A stretch of DNA of 64,000 nucleotides, from contig NC_092568.1 of the NCBI RefSeq assembly GCF_037975245.1, positions 2,542,001 through 2,606,000 on the forward strand, read 5' to 3'. How positions within the stretch are numbered: position 1 is the first letter of the stretch; every line of letters starts with the position of its first letter. Source of the DNA: Apostichopus japonicus. Taxonomy: Eukaryota > Echinodermata > Holothuroidea > Aspidochirotida > Stichopodidae. The notes beneath the pieces are model-generated. The model saw only the letters and a list, made by a program, of their open reading frames with translations. It was not told the DNA's origin and ran no database searches. Shown piece by piece: positions 49,864 to 63,000 of the stretch. Made by a program: the position numbers and the translations under genes.

Positions 49864-52800
49864 ATGAATGCAGCATCCAATGACACAGGTCTTTGCAGCT
49901 ACGAGGGTAAAAACAGCACCCTTACTCCTCTTTACTATGGTGGAATTCCTCAAAACATTCTTTACAATGTCATCTTCTGGGTGGTGAGTTAATTGTGCCA
50001 GCTTTGTATTTAATCATATCTTGATGATCATATCTGATGTAATAAGCTTTGGAACAAACTTATAATAATATATATAGCTTGCTGCATTAATCTCATCAGT
50101 TTCCAGAAGGGACATATATATATTCTACTGTAGTGCAGGCAATGTAACACTTTGCAGACCATGGATTCAATACCCAGGCATCTTGATGTCTTGTCCCTAA
50201 CTAAGATATGGTTAATTGAATGTATGTAATCTTCACTGCATGGCTGAATCCTCCCTTACACCAAGACGTGGATCACAGAAGGTGGTCTGTGATGGTCTCA
50301 TGGGAGATATTCTTCAAAAAGCTTTACTTTCTTACTACATTTCGGCCTACATATATCTTCTTGCTGATCCATCCTTCAATTGTGATACATTTGGATGGTT
50401 TGCTTAGCTATGTATTTTGAATTTCATCAAAATGCAACGGTTTGTAGAAATGTTATGTTTTTGCTTAAATAAATCATTAAAATATTGTAAAGAAAAGTCA
50501 ATTTTGGCTCGGTTACCATGACGACATGTTCCACTTTATACTGTTGCCAGATGCATTCATGGTATTGCCATAGTTATCTTTTGACATACAATATGCTATG
50601 AGGCTGTTCTCTCAATTTCCAGTAATTTTGTTAAGCGAATACTTTAACCTCAAGATTATCTCTTTAATACCAAACCACCCAGTATTGCAACAAACCAAGA
50701 TTGTAAATAATAACACCAATTGTCAACTCTGCTGACCTAATACATATGTAATGGTTGCTCTTTATTCCCAATTTTCACAACATTTTGTCAACAGGACGGA
50801 CATTCCTTTAAAATAATTTACTGTAAACAGTAAGTTTGATATTGTTTATTAAGTGTTATGCATGATGAAAGTCTAGGGTTTGCACATACTTGAGTGCCCT
50901 TTGTGCCTTGAGTGCCCAATCTGGGTGGATATCTGAACATTATAAATCTTTGTAACTATTGTTATTATTAGTATTACTGTATTTGGTAACATATATTCAG
51001 TTTTGCAATGTTTATAGTATTTATGTGTAAAAAGTTCATTGTCACTGATTCCATAACATCCAAATCATATATCCATTCCAAGAGACACATACTATTTCTT
51101 CTACACAGGTCATTCTGCTTTGGTACTCCTTCTTTCGGAGGGTAGCTGGTGATTATGGTCGGATCGCCCTCGTCTCATACGGCGAACAACGGTAAATTTT
51201 TATTTCTCTTGGATTGCATTGCATGATATAGTGACGTTTTGGCAGCAGTTTATATTGTTTTTTTTTCATACTATGTCTTTATTTGTCTTCAGAAATGAAA
51301 CATGGTGAAAATATATTGTATATGTACAAAACATGTGCATACAAAAATTGTTATTACTTGCAAACTGCAAAGTTCTGTTTACTCATTGTACCTCTTATTT
51401 TAACAGATCAACTATTTATTGGGGAACGTTCCATGTAAAGTTTCTTTAAACTTGATGTAAAACCAAACAAATAACACATTATTGTATATTTTCATATATC
51501 TCTGTATGACATATCTAGATTTACTGTTTGCAACATTTGTTATTTTATAATGTACAACTGACATATAACAATATTAAAATATAAAAAACAAATTTATTTG
51601 TAATGTTGCCCATTTGAGAATAATCAAGTACAAAAGTACTAAATCTGAAAGGAAATAAAATAAAAATAAGAAGCAGCAGTTAAAAATGTCAACAGAACAT
51701 TATTTGTTTTTACAAGCTTGTTGATATCAAGCTGTATACATATCTCTGAATTGGGAATCCTCAGCTCGTATATAGTGTTCCCTCAGATCATATCATTTTA
51801 ATTGTTTTTTTAATTGGATATATTATCCTCTATCATCAGATAAACAAATCATTCACAATTGATCAACTTTGTCAGTAGTTCCTCCCTCCCTCGTAATAAG
51901 ATGATAAACTCCCAGTAACTATTGAAGCTGCATATTGAATCATCAGATGAACTTGAGGAAACCTTCTTTACAGATTTAAGCACAAAATATGCATTAATGC
52001 CCAGGATGATTATGCAAAGAAACCGCATACTCATAACAGCAGCTCGAACAGCGCTCTATGTTTCTCGCCACCGCTCATTGGCAATGGTCGAGAATGCAGA
52101 CATTCCTTATTGAAGCATTTTAAGAGACAGGTGGTGTTTTCATTCGACTGACTGCAGAAACAGCCAAGGGTTCCTCTCTGGATATATATGTGGATGAATT
52201 TTTTTTTTTTTTGGGTGAACTATTTCAATGGTTGATTGCATGGAAATTCTTCAGGGGTTTGGTTATTACTTAGATAAGTATTGATTGGAATATGCCAAGG
52301 GAAGTATATATCTAACTGCCATGAGATGGTGTGCAGATCAAATGACATTGAAAAACATCTGAATGTAATTTGCAGGTTGACTATGGAATATTTAATGTTG
52401 GTAATCAATTTTGATCAGGCATCAACATGAGAAGAGGAACACATTTTTGTGTGCAGAACATAATTTTGCATAAATGTTATATTTATCTTCTTCTTGCATG
52501 CCATTAAAAAATGACCAAAGAAAACAGTATTTACGGGGAATAATTAATCCAGTATTTTGTCGCAGAATGTCAATTTAAAAATGACCAAAGAAAACATATT
52601 AAAGGGAATAATTTATCAAGTATTTCTTTACAAAATGTCATTCACTGGTCAAGTTTGCTATACATGTGAAAGATGTACATACTTTAGCAGTTTTGAACAC
52701 AGAAAACATCTTTTTTTGGAAATGAGACAAAATTCAAAGCTTTTTGCAAACTGCTACTAACAATAGTTTGAACCATTAATTATTCACTGATGTAGAAATG

Positions 52801-55800
52801 ATATCGTAGGTGCAAATTATACCACTTTATCTGGCTTGATGGTACAGTAATTGCTTTTATTTGTATGCAGTTGTTATGTACATGTTGTTGAAGAGCAGGC
52901 CTACACTATTTACAATTAAATCTTCTGTATTGACATGTTCTCTTCCACCTACTTGATGATTCAACCCTCAAATGTTATTAACATTAAAGGACCAATCAGT
53001 TTTTCATTTAAACCATTCTAAAAGTCATATACTGTTTCACAGCAGTGGCCATATATAACAACAGAAGATATTGGAAAGGTAGTAAAATTGGAAACTCATG
53101 GAAAATGCTAACAATTATGACTTCATAGACTTTAATACTGTAGTTAAAGTTCATTTCCATTATTTTATCATAAATGTCACTCTTTTGAGAGGCAGGGAAA
53201 TATTATATAGGTTACTGTTTGTCCGTGTTTTTGTTTGCAAAAAAGGCCAAACTGACATGTAGTTATAATTTTGAAATCAAAGCATCAATGCTGCATTTGC
53301 CTGTGTATGCATGGTTACATGTGTGAAAATTGGTGTACATTCAAATTTATTTCCACAAGTTTGTCATAAATATCACTATGTTGAGAGGCAAGGAAAGATT
53401 TTATATTTTTACTGTTTTTCAGGTATATTTAAAATATTACCAAACTGACATTTTTGCTTTTTTTAAATTGGCTGTGTAGGTGACATGTGTCAACATTGGC
53501 TTACATTCAAATAGCAAATTGTATAGTTAAAATGTGCGCCATGGTTTTTGTTTTATAATTTATTATAGTTTTATAATTTATAATTTATATCAGAAACCAG
53601 CACCATACCTCAGTTGTAATATATATTCCCCTATGTAATAAAATTTAAGAATTGTAATAACCCTAGTGTATTGTTTTATTGTGCCTTTAGTGTTTATTTT
53701 TGTTGTTTTGTACTCTGCTGCGAGATCAACGTGCTGACGTCTGTAATTGGACTGCTTCAGTTCTATACACGCGTATCGGTCCTTATTCTCATTACAGGGT
53801 ACAATCGCTCTCATTTTTATTCTCTACTATTGCTTGGTCTCATGCTGAGTTTGAAATTCATATGACCCATACTCTTAATGACGTTGTTAACGTTTATCAA
53901 GATTAACAAGCAAGCCATTATATAATGATGGTTCTGTTGCTATATCCTCAGAAATGGTTTATAACTCAATATATTATATTTCCACATTTTGGCATTGCAG
54001 TCAGTAATTCTTAAATTGTAAGGGAATTCATACAAAATTAATCAGTAAATCTGCTGTCATATATGCAGGAATGCTTTTGGCATGCTTTTGAAATTGCAAA
54101 TTTGATTATGGTATCTTTATAATTCGCAGTAGCATTAATAAAACAGCTTCACAGAATCACAGATGGTCATCGCAAGTAGAGAGTATAGCATAGTTTTCTA
54201 TAGCAGTATCTCCCACAAATGTAATATTGTATTACAAAAACTAAATGCTCATTCAGTTCTTCCACTAAGTACTTCTTAACTATTTAAGTAGGAGTTGGGA
54301 TGCCATGTCAATTTGCAGGGTTTTAGTGGCAGAGACAGTGACAGAAATGTGGAAGACAGGCATATTTAACAATGATAGTTGAATTTCCATCTAAATACTG
54401 TATGTTGTTATTATTATTTGTTTGCTGATAAAGTAGAACTTTCCATTATCTAAAACCTTTCATTACTCCAGAAAATACATTTGGTAATTCTCAGGTGGTA
54501 TCACGTAAAATTAATGTTTTCCAACACCTGTTTTTTCCTTCTATAAACCTCCTGACTTTTCTGGAAATGTGATATGTTTACATTTCATAGGTGTCACTGC
54601 AAAATTACTCTGCAGTAAAGTGATCGGACATTAAAATGTAAATTTTTTAAAACCATTTTCTTGCTTTAATATCCATGAAAGCTGCCATGCACATCCTCAG
54701 CTTAAGAAAACTTCTAAGCCGCTCTTGTATGGATGGTTCTCCTATTCCTGATTTAAGAATGTTAGTTGACTTCTATGACTACTCTAGCAGTGCTCAATTA
54801 TTTGTACTGCAGAGAAAAACCATTTAAAGGCACTTTATGCTGGTACATACAGTACCATCATGATATTATGTTACTGTCTGGGAGGGGAGGTACAGTCAAG
54901 GGCGGCAGAACCGGGGGGGCACGGGGCACGTGCCCCCCCACTTTTCCTCAGGTTAAAAATGTGCCCTTTTTCTACATAAAAATTGAGGTGTCTCAAGTTA
55001 GTAAGAGTCCAGGGAACCAGAATGAACACTCGGGAAGGGCCGTTTCCAGCCATCTGAGGGGTTTGTAAAACCAAAAATTTTCTTGTACGCTCCACACCAA
55101 CAGATGGTGGCGCTCCGCTCAGATAGTCGTGCATACAACTTTGCAAATCCTGGCTACGCCCCTGACTTTTAATGAATTTCTGTGGGTCAAACTCAAAAGC
55201 TATTTCGAATGGAAAAAATTTGTTTAGATATTGACAAGAAATAAACTCTAATTCGGAAGATTCCTACATTAGCAACTAGCATGATTTCACCTCATTTTGT
55301 CTCAAAAGAAAATTTGTTCCTTGTATCCCAATTTGCACATTGGATATTGCAGTGCTAGTATGCATATTTTCCTTGAGGGGGGGGGGGGGGCGTTGATGGA
55401 GTGATGTGTATACGCAAATAAGATAATACAATAAGAGTTATAAAGGGTACTAAATATAAGGCTGCATCAGTCCAATAGAATTTCTGCAAAGTGCCCTTTG
55501 ATGTCGGTGCCCCCCCAGACTAAAAGTGCTTCCGCCGCCCTTGGGTACAGTAAATAAAGTTTTGAAAATTTTGGAGTGATTATTATTCTGGTCCATGCGT
55601 TTACTATAGTGCATTGCAGATTATGTTTGTAACTACACACAAGATAATGAAATGTGTTGTTGTTCTCTTTGTCTTTTTAATCCCTTCTTTTGCCGTTATT
55701 ACCACAAATAAAACCGACAGCAGCAGGTATTATCTCATTGTATTTACTGTCTGTCTATCATGAGTGTGGACACATTATATTTCTGCCTTATGATTGCAAA

Positions 55801-58800
55801 CTTGCTGTTTTTATTTTTTTTATATTTAAAATATTGTCAACTTTGCCTATCTTATTTGTTGCCAATATTAACTTTACTTATTCTGCTATTTTCCTCTTAA
55901 TTTAATCACAGCAAATATTGTTTTGTTTTTCATTATTCTGACTTTTAGCTAGCTTATGTTTATCATCTGCATCTCTTTCTATACTTCTGTAATCTTTCTG
56001 AATGTGGCATAAATCATCAGTTAGAGCCTTCTGCCTGAAGAACAGTCTGTTTCACATATACAGTATATTAACCAGATTGTTCTTGTCTCTGTGTTTAGTG
56101 GCATGGAAAATTTCAAACCATAAGTTATAATATAAATCTTCCATAATTAGCATATATTACCGAAACACATAAATTTGATAATCCAATAAACCTTAATGAA
56201 ATCTGACTTATCTTATGAAATAAAAAAAAAATTAATACCTGCAACTCTTTCCGTGATAGTCAAATGCATTCGTTCACGAGATGTTGTTGGATTGAAATAA
56301 ACTAGCATCGTTTCTAAGTTTGTCGTGAACAAAATTTCGATGGTACAAGCAAATCATACTTATTGTGGGAATGCCATCCAACCCATTTATCTACTTCAAA
56401 ATTGTTACCATGAAGATAGAATTCTGAGCTTTTGGATCTTATGAAGGCATTCACAATGTTTGTTTCCTACTCATGTTCATTCCATATTCTGAGCACTCTG
56501 TGCATTGATTATTCCCGACAGCCCTTCTCTGATACTTTCTCCTTCTTCTTGAAACACTAATAGACGTTCCATTCATGTGATTCTATAAATATCAGATCTT
56601 CTGTCATTACAAATGAAGGATATATTTTCAAACATGTTCAGAAGAGATTGTGTGTGTGCGCGTATGTATGTGTGTTTGCAGCACATACTTTATCGCTCTC
56701 ACCATTAATCGTAGCATTATGTGTACAGCCTCCAGTCCTGAAAGCTGAACCTCCAAATTGAGTTTTTTTAAGAGTAGGCAACCTCCCTCAGCATCGGGTT
56801 TATAATTCATAAGTATGATCTACCGTGAGACTTGTAGAGAAACTTAACACTCTCATGGATAAATTTGGAGGCAAAATTGATGGAAACATGAATGCATTTA
56901 AATATCAAGGACAGAGAAAATTTGGCAAATGATTCATCATGTGCAATCAAGTAAGTTTTTTTTGTTTATTTGTTTATTTTTCTTCAAAACCATAGTGGAT
57001 ATGAACTTGTCAAACTTTGATGACTAGAATGACACAGACCTGTGTAAGATAACATGCAGAAGAAATGCTATATAGAGAGGTTTAAAGAGAGATAAATTTC
57101 AACGGTTTGTACACAAGTATGTAGTGTCACAAACAAATTTAATCCAACCGTTGATTTGAATTTAAATATAGCTCTCTGTTTCAAATGTGTCAACTTGATG
57201 TAAAACAAAATTAGAATTTGTCACATGTGACATCTAGGTGACAAAATTGACTATAAAAATGTTGCGGTACAATTAAATAAAACGAAAAGCCAACAAATCC
57301 TTGATGATGATTGTTTGGAAGGAACTGGGCCAGCTTGAAGCAATTTGAAGGATTGTTGGTGAACACAGAACCCAACCTGAAGCTAGAAGTGTGTTTTAAG
57401 GTTAACATTTCTTTTTCAATGTTCTTGTTTCTCGGTCATGAAATGCTTTCTTCACTGTTACAATTTCTTCTTGGCAGATTCTTTTGAGTGTGTATGTCAC
57501 ATTAATTTATCTTTTATGAATTACACTATTTTTTATATTTTTTTCCGTAACATTGAATATTTTCTTTCATTGTTAATGATATGGTAATCGGGACGTTCTT
57601 TAATTTTTTTTGTTTCTTTCCACTTAACTCTTTACTATCCTTCTACTGTATGTCTTTACTGTCAATGTGAGACTTAAAGGTCATCCACTCTGCCAGTTAT
57701 ACAAATAATGGTTACTTTTTTCCAGCTCTCTACTGTTCTCATGTTCCCACACACAGAGTTACCATGCAAGTTTAGTCAAAAGGGATGCTTGCTAATTGGA
57801 AGTGTTGTTTTGACTTAAAACCTCCCAGGAGGATTATCCCTGCAATTTATGCAAATTAGGCTCTGCGGTATATACAGCTATAAGTACTTCAAATGGTATA
57901 TATTTACTGCATTCTTCTTTTACCTGTCCCCTGTAGTACACATATATACACACTCTGATCTACCTTAGCCTATAAAAACTGGTAATATTCTTGCAAAGTG
58001 CTCCCAATGAACCTCTTTGGTTCACTGCCCTCTTCCTCCCAAATCAACCATTCAGAAGTTTTTAACTTGAAGAGAGTCATGGGCGCAGTTCATGAATGTT
58101 ACCAGATGTTTGTAGGATAGGTAGATCAGAGTGGATTTGTATGGGAGGCAGGAAAGTATCATCAATGACAAATAATCAAACCAATGAGTTCTTTGGCTTT
58201 CCAGCTCAATAGTTTGGATGTATACACTGAAAGCTTGTCAAAACTATTCAAGATCCATATTGTCATATTGCATCACATTATGTGAAGCACACATTGCATA
58301 ATGTATGACATTATATCATGTGAGCACACTGAACTATTTTTCCCTGAATGCATGCAGGATAACACCTGTAAAGTGAGAACATCCCTTTCATTTTTCTTTC
58401 TTCTTCCTTTCTAATTTTCTGATTTATTCCATTTTATAAAATGTTTTGAAGTGCTCTTTGATGTGTCATGTTTTTCATCTGTAAAAAGTCACTGAACTTT
58501 TGACTGGTACAAGTTAATGAGTGTTTTGCATGCATATTGTGTATTCCATATCTCCTCCCCTATGCTCTCTGTTATTCATCCATGTCATGTTAGATTCTCC
58601 GGTGTGTGTAACTCAATAGCTGAGAAGTTAGAGTCAAGAGGCTCCATCGCCTGCCATAGCCTTGGCCTAATCAAATTTAACATCAATACTCTTCCAATGT
58701 ATCTGTATTAAATTACCCACTTTGATCAAACAAAGATAGAGATGGAAGACATTCCCAAACATATAAAAAGGATTGCAACGCTTTCGTATTAGGTTCTAGA

Positions 58801-60088
58801 GCTGATGACATTTGGTGGGAGTATTTCTTCATTAATTGATCCGAAATACGTTGTATGTTATTGTCGTGTTATTTCGTGTTATTTTCACCATTAGCACTAG
58901 CAACCATTAGAACTAGAAAGACCCTATACTGTACCTCTGCATTCTGCTATAACCTATTCTTCTTTACCTCAAAATCCCATTTAATATTCTCTATTTGTCA
59001 AATATATGTACAGTATATCAATAAACATCTTTTAAAAACTAACAAGTAACTAAACTAAGCTGCTGCTGCTGCATTCAATAGTAGTTACATATCTCACTGA
59101 AGTTTTCCATCTCCTGACCTCTAGTGACTTTTCATAGCACTAGTTGTAATAATAAACCCAGGGAATAATATGATGTTCAAATTCTGTGTAGCAGTTTATG
59201 TTAGATTCTGAAATTGTGTCTCTATAAAATTCTATGGCCCCTGTGTACAGCCTGAACTACTATTTACATCTTTGCAGTTGCATAGCAATGTGCACATATT
59301 GTATAGGATGGTGTGATGAGATTCTGGATAAACTAACTCCCTGAAACCACTTGCACACTTTTGGTTGGAATTAAGCTACTTATTACCTAGCTTACTTGTG
59401 AACCTGTGTAACACTTATTGAATATCAGTCTGTAGTTGATTGCTTCAATTTCAACATACCTGCTTCATCCACTTCTGAATGAAATCAAAAAGAGAAAGAA
59501 ACAGTTATTTATGAAAGTTTTATTGTTTACATCTATCAGTTTGAAACTAACCAGTTGCCAATGTATTTATGAAATATGATTTGCAGTTGAAACTAAAAAG
59601 ATTAAAGATGTGTATGATTGGATCTGTACCATAAACGATTCCAGTTAATCCATTGATTTTATTATAGGTTAGACCTTGTTTGAGGTTGTGTTAATGCTCT
59701 ATGTGTATGCAAAAATGTTAATTGCTGGTAGAGGAGAGTCGAGGGCCGGGGAAGAGGCAGCCAGGAAGGGGACTAGTAAACCCTGCTTTAGTCCCACTTG
59801 CCATGGTTGAGAGTAGTTCCAAAGATATAAGGTTTATGACACAACTCACCCCTTTGTCAGATCTTGAGATGAAAATACATACAAAATATAACGGTAATTT
59901 ATCTTTAACATGTTTGAAGTGTGTATGTTGAATTTATTGTCATAATGTGAGTTTTTGTGACATATTCATGTTTTCCTTATTTTTGTGTTATGATTGTAGA
60001 GCTCTATAGTTTCTGTGTTTCTTTGATTTCTCACAGGGATCTTCTTTCAGAGTCAGCCAATGGTGATGTCACTGCTAAAGACTATAAT
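49864..60088 (+). CDS. TMEM63: TMEM63/CSC1-like cation channel, 5' part only (3 exons)
   Basis: Exons 49864-49983, 51109-51191 and 60037-60088 join in phase and give the first 85 residues. The gene runs off the right edge. The match is to the N-terminus of TMEM63A/B/C (OSCA/TMEM63 family, osmo- and mechanosensitive cation channels of plasma membrane and lysosome): a short extracellular N-terminus with an N-glycosylation sequon in GKNST, then YYGGIPQNILYNVIFWVV into the first membrane helix, then the cytoplasmic signature FFRRVAGDYGRIALVS. The ATG lies 24 bases into an exon whose acceptor is at 49838-49839. The frame is also open upstream of the ATG to the acceptor, so an earlier start in another exon is possible. 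The donor after exon 3 could be GTGTAT (60089) or GTATGG (60091). Which paralogue (A, B or C) cannot be told. Confidence 0.85.
52502..52640. repeat. Imperfect tandem duplication, about 70 bp
   Basis: Copy 1 (52502-52572) and copy 2 (52573-52640) both begin with an AAAAATGACCAAAGAAAACA block and end with AATGTCA. Several substitutions and small indels separate them. Confidence 0.8.
53145..53515. repeat. Diverged tandem duplication, about 190 bp
   Basis: The ordered words CATAAATGTCACT, GAGAGGCAGGGAAA, CCAAACTGACAT, ACATGTGTGAAAATTGG and TACATTCAAAT recur about 195 bp later as CATAAATATCACT, GAGAGGCAAGGAAA, CCAAACTGACAT, ACATGTGTCAACATTGG and TACATTCAAAT. It lies in the large TMEM63 intron. 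Confidence 0.75.
54897..55543. mobile_element. Non-autonomous hAT-like element with 8-bp target duplication
   Basis: The ends are CAAGGGCGGCAGA and TCCGCCGCCCTTG, inverted repeats. The flanking 8-bp direct repeat GGTACAGT is perfect (54889-54896 and 55544-55551), as expected for hAT. The element is 647 bp with no transposase frame. Its left half (about 55025-55164) matches the right end of the element at 37962-39213, including the ending CCTGGCTACGCCCCTG, so it looks like a composite with a second end buried inside. A G run lies at about 55377-55390. Confidence 0.85.
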
Positions 60089-63000
60089 GTGTATGGTATC
60101 CCTGTTTAATTCTCTGCTACCTTGCATGACTCTGCATTCTTGCATTTTACAGATATCATTCCATTGACCAATATTTAGTTTCCCCCCTCCCCCATTTCAT
60201 TTGCATCTTAACATCACATACTTAATCTTGTGGGTAATATAAAATGTTTTATAACCAACCACTAATAATTTATTTTTTATTTTCTTTCATTAAAAGCACC
60301 TTTCTTCATTGCATTTGTAGCATAGATTACAGGAAATTTGGAAATTAATTCTGCTTAATTTAATCAAATGCTCCAGCAAAATGGATGGTTGTTTACTTGT
60401 TTTGTTTCTTTTAAGTTTCTTGGAAAACACTGCAGAATATAATGGATGACATAAAATTTTCTATTTGAAAAATTGCAGCAGTTTCCCAAACTGTTTTTTT
60501 TTCTTCAAATAAAGCCACATTAAAGAATGCTCACATCTTTGCTTAAACTTTCAGCCCTTTTGATTTAGAAATGCTTGAGAATTGGAAATCATATCCAAAA
60601 AGAAAGACAAAATTTTTAACATTTAAAACAAAATCTGTATATTTGTTTTGACGTTTCATTCTAGTTTCAATCTGAGTAAATTCCAATAATTTCCAGAGAA
60701 TTGTAAATGTTTTCTGGGTTGCTGTGGATGAGTTAATAAATTAACTTCCTATCTGGGAGATGGGAACTGCAATAATGGTACCTATAAGTAAATGGTTGGG
60801 TGAGAGTAAATTATGCATCATGTGAGGTTCCAAAATGGGATCTGATGACATTTGAAACGCGTTTGTTAATCAGCAATAATCCTCTATGCGATACTGAAAA
60901 ATGACGATATCGAAAATGACTTGCATTACACAGACACATATGTGACAAGCCAATGTTTCTGTCCTTTAAGACTTGAGACTATAAGGTTTTGTAACTTGAT
61001 CAAGGAAGATACCATTATAAGCTGGTACATGATAACAAGATGGGGAAGATGGGGGGGGGGGGGGAGGGGTATGAATGTAATCAGTACTTGTAAAATGATA
61101 TTTTGAGAAATATTATGCTAATAATGCTTTATTAGCGGAAGGAGACTATCTGAACCAAAAAGTGCAAAGAACCAATGATACTTGGACCTGTATACCATAC
61201 ATACACCTACCCCATAAATGTACGGTATAAACTCATAATTGAATTGCTTGTACAGTCAGATATACATAGGAACTGATAACAATAGGTGGGATATATTATC
61301 TTTCATTTCTTGATAATGTGGCTCCCCAACCACGAGCAAGATCAATCAACTTGCACTGTTGCATCAGTCCTATCTATAGGTAGTTCTGTGAAACTTCACA
61401 AGCTGTTACTTTAAGCTTTATATCTGTCATGATCGAATCATCAGTGCTACCATGACTTGATTGCTAGTAGTATATATGCACAAGTTAGCTGTATACTGTA
61501 CTGTATGCTTGAAGAGGAGATCAATTAAAATATACATCCAAAATTTCAAGTCAAACATGTGTTTTCTAAAGTCCATTTTTTGTTCGGTCAAACTGAGCAA
61601 TTGAAACCTTGAACTACTGTAGGTCAACCGTCCAGCACCTCTGTATGCAAGTTCACCTGGCGAGATTGTTAATTGTCACACAATCATTTTATAATGATTC
61701 AGAGATCTGTAAACGGTATGGATGACGCACGTTAGGACCGATATGACAACGCACTCCGATAAAGTAGTACCCCGTAGACTAATTGCATACGATGGTGATA
61801 ACACCTGCCCATATATCCTGCATTGATGGGAGTACTAGTGTATTACAACATGTCCGTTATGTACTGACTGCAAACTCTCAAAATTGATCATAACCAAACC
61901 TGCAGAGCTTTTATAGTTGTTGATGGTTTTACCGTGGACATGGACATATAATTACTTCCAGTGGCCATCTGATCAATATCTCGTTAAATTATTAATTAAA
62001 TCCAATTTAATAGTCTTATGTAGTCCCTTAAGGGTTTCATCCAACCCTGAGAAACGAACAATATTAGTCTAAGTACACGTTCAATAACCAACACTGGATG
62101 CAGGGAAACAAATTTCAGTGGCTTATATAGCTGTTACCAGAACTGTAGGCAAGTGGATAATGGGGGAAGAAAGCAGAGAGTTTGGGAATTGATAAGTAAT
62201 GAACAAATAAAAAAACAAAAAAAACACTGCTTCATTTTTCTGTCAGGACTGTTCATGTATTGATAACTATACAATTACTCTGAAGTTTAGTTTGTTTCAT
62301 CAACTTACCTGTCTCCTCATAACATTAGCATTCTCATCTGGATAGAATTGCATCTTGTCCAATATTCCATTTCTAATTGACATCATTTCACCACAATATT
62401 GTGCATTTTCAAACCTTGTAGATAGATATATTTTGTATACGTACTGTCACTAATACACTTGAGTCATCAGCAGCCATCGTTTTTAATGGATTTAATACAA
62501 CTGATTTATATTAAACACACTAGTGACTCTTTTCCTAACTGCATCTTTATTGGGTATTTTATTAAGTTTTGTCCAGTGGTATACAAGCCACAAATATTTG
62601 CATTGAATCTCAAATACCATCATTTAATATAGATGTGAATCTTTAACCAACTTTTCCCCTTTGCAAAGGGTGTTAGGTGTATTATAGAGAGACAGCTGGG
62701 GATGTGAAGACATAAGATAATTCAGAATGGGAAGGAGAAGGGATGGGGAAGGGTTAGATAGAGGGGATCAAGTATAATTCGTAAATAGTTATCCTAATTT
62801 ACTTAAATTTCATTTTTAAAACTCATCCACCAATGAACTATAACTAGAGTTACAACACTGTTGAGTAATTGTACTTCTGTTTATTTTCTCTTTTATTTTA
62901 TGATTAATATTTTTAACAATCAACCTTTTGCCTTTGGTGTAGTTGTAGAATACAAGTTTGGATATTCATGTAAAGTTTGGTAACAATGAATTTGTAAGAT

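Larger units (their letters stand above)
51192..60036 (+). other. Second coding intron of the TMEM63 gene, 8.8 kb
   Basis: Bounded by CG|GTAAAT and TCTCACAG|GG. It holds a hAT-like element (54897-55543), two tandem duplications (52502-52640 and about 53145-53515) and small unrelated open frames, but no recognisable exon. A hydrophobic 64-codon frame at 53671-53865 was considered and rejected. Confidence 0.6.

Noticed and set aside
50150-50290. Possible tRNA-like segment (GGATTCAATACCC)
   Set aside because: Only a T-loop-like word is present; no acceptor stem, anticodon arm or A box could be paired.
53671-53865. Hydrophobic 64-codon frame resembling a membrane protein fragment
   Set aside because: Overlapping frames on both strands are open too, it matches no part of TMEM63 that I recognise, and it has no clear splice sites.
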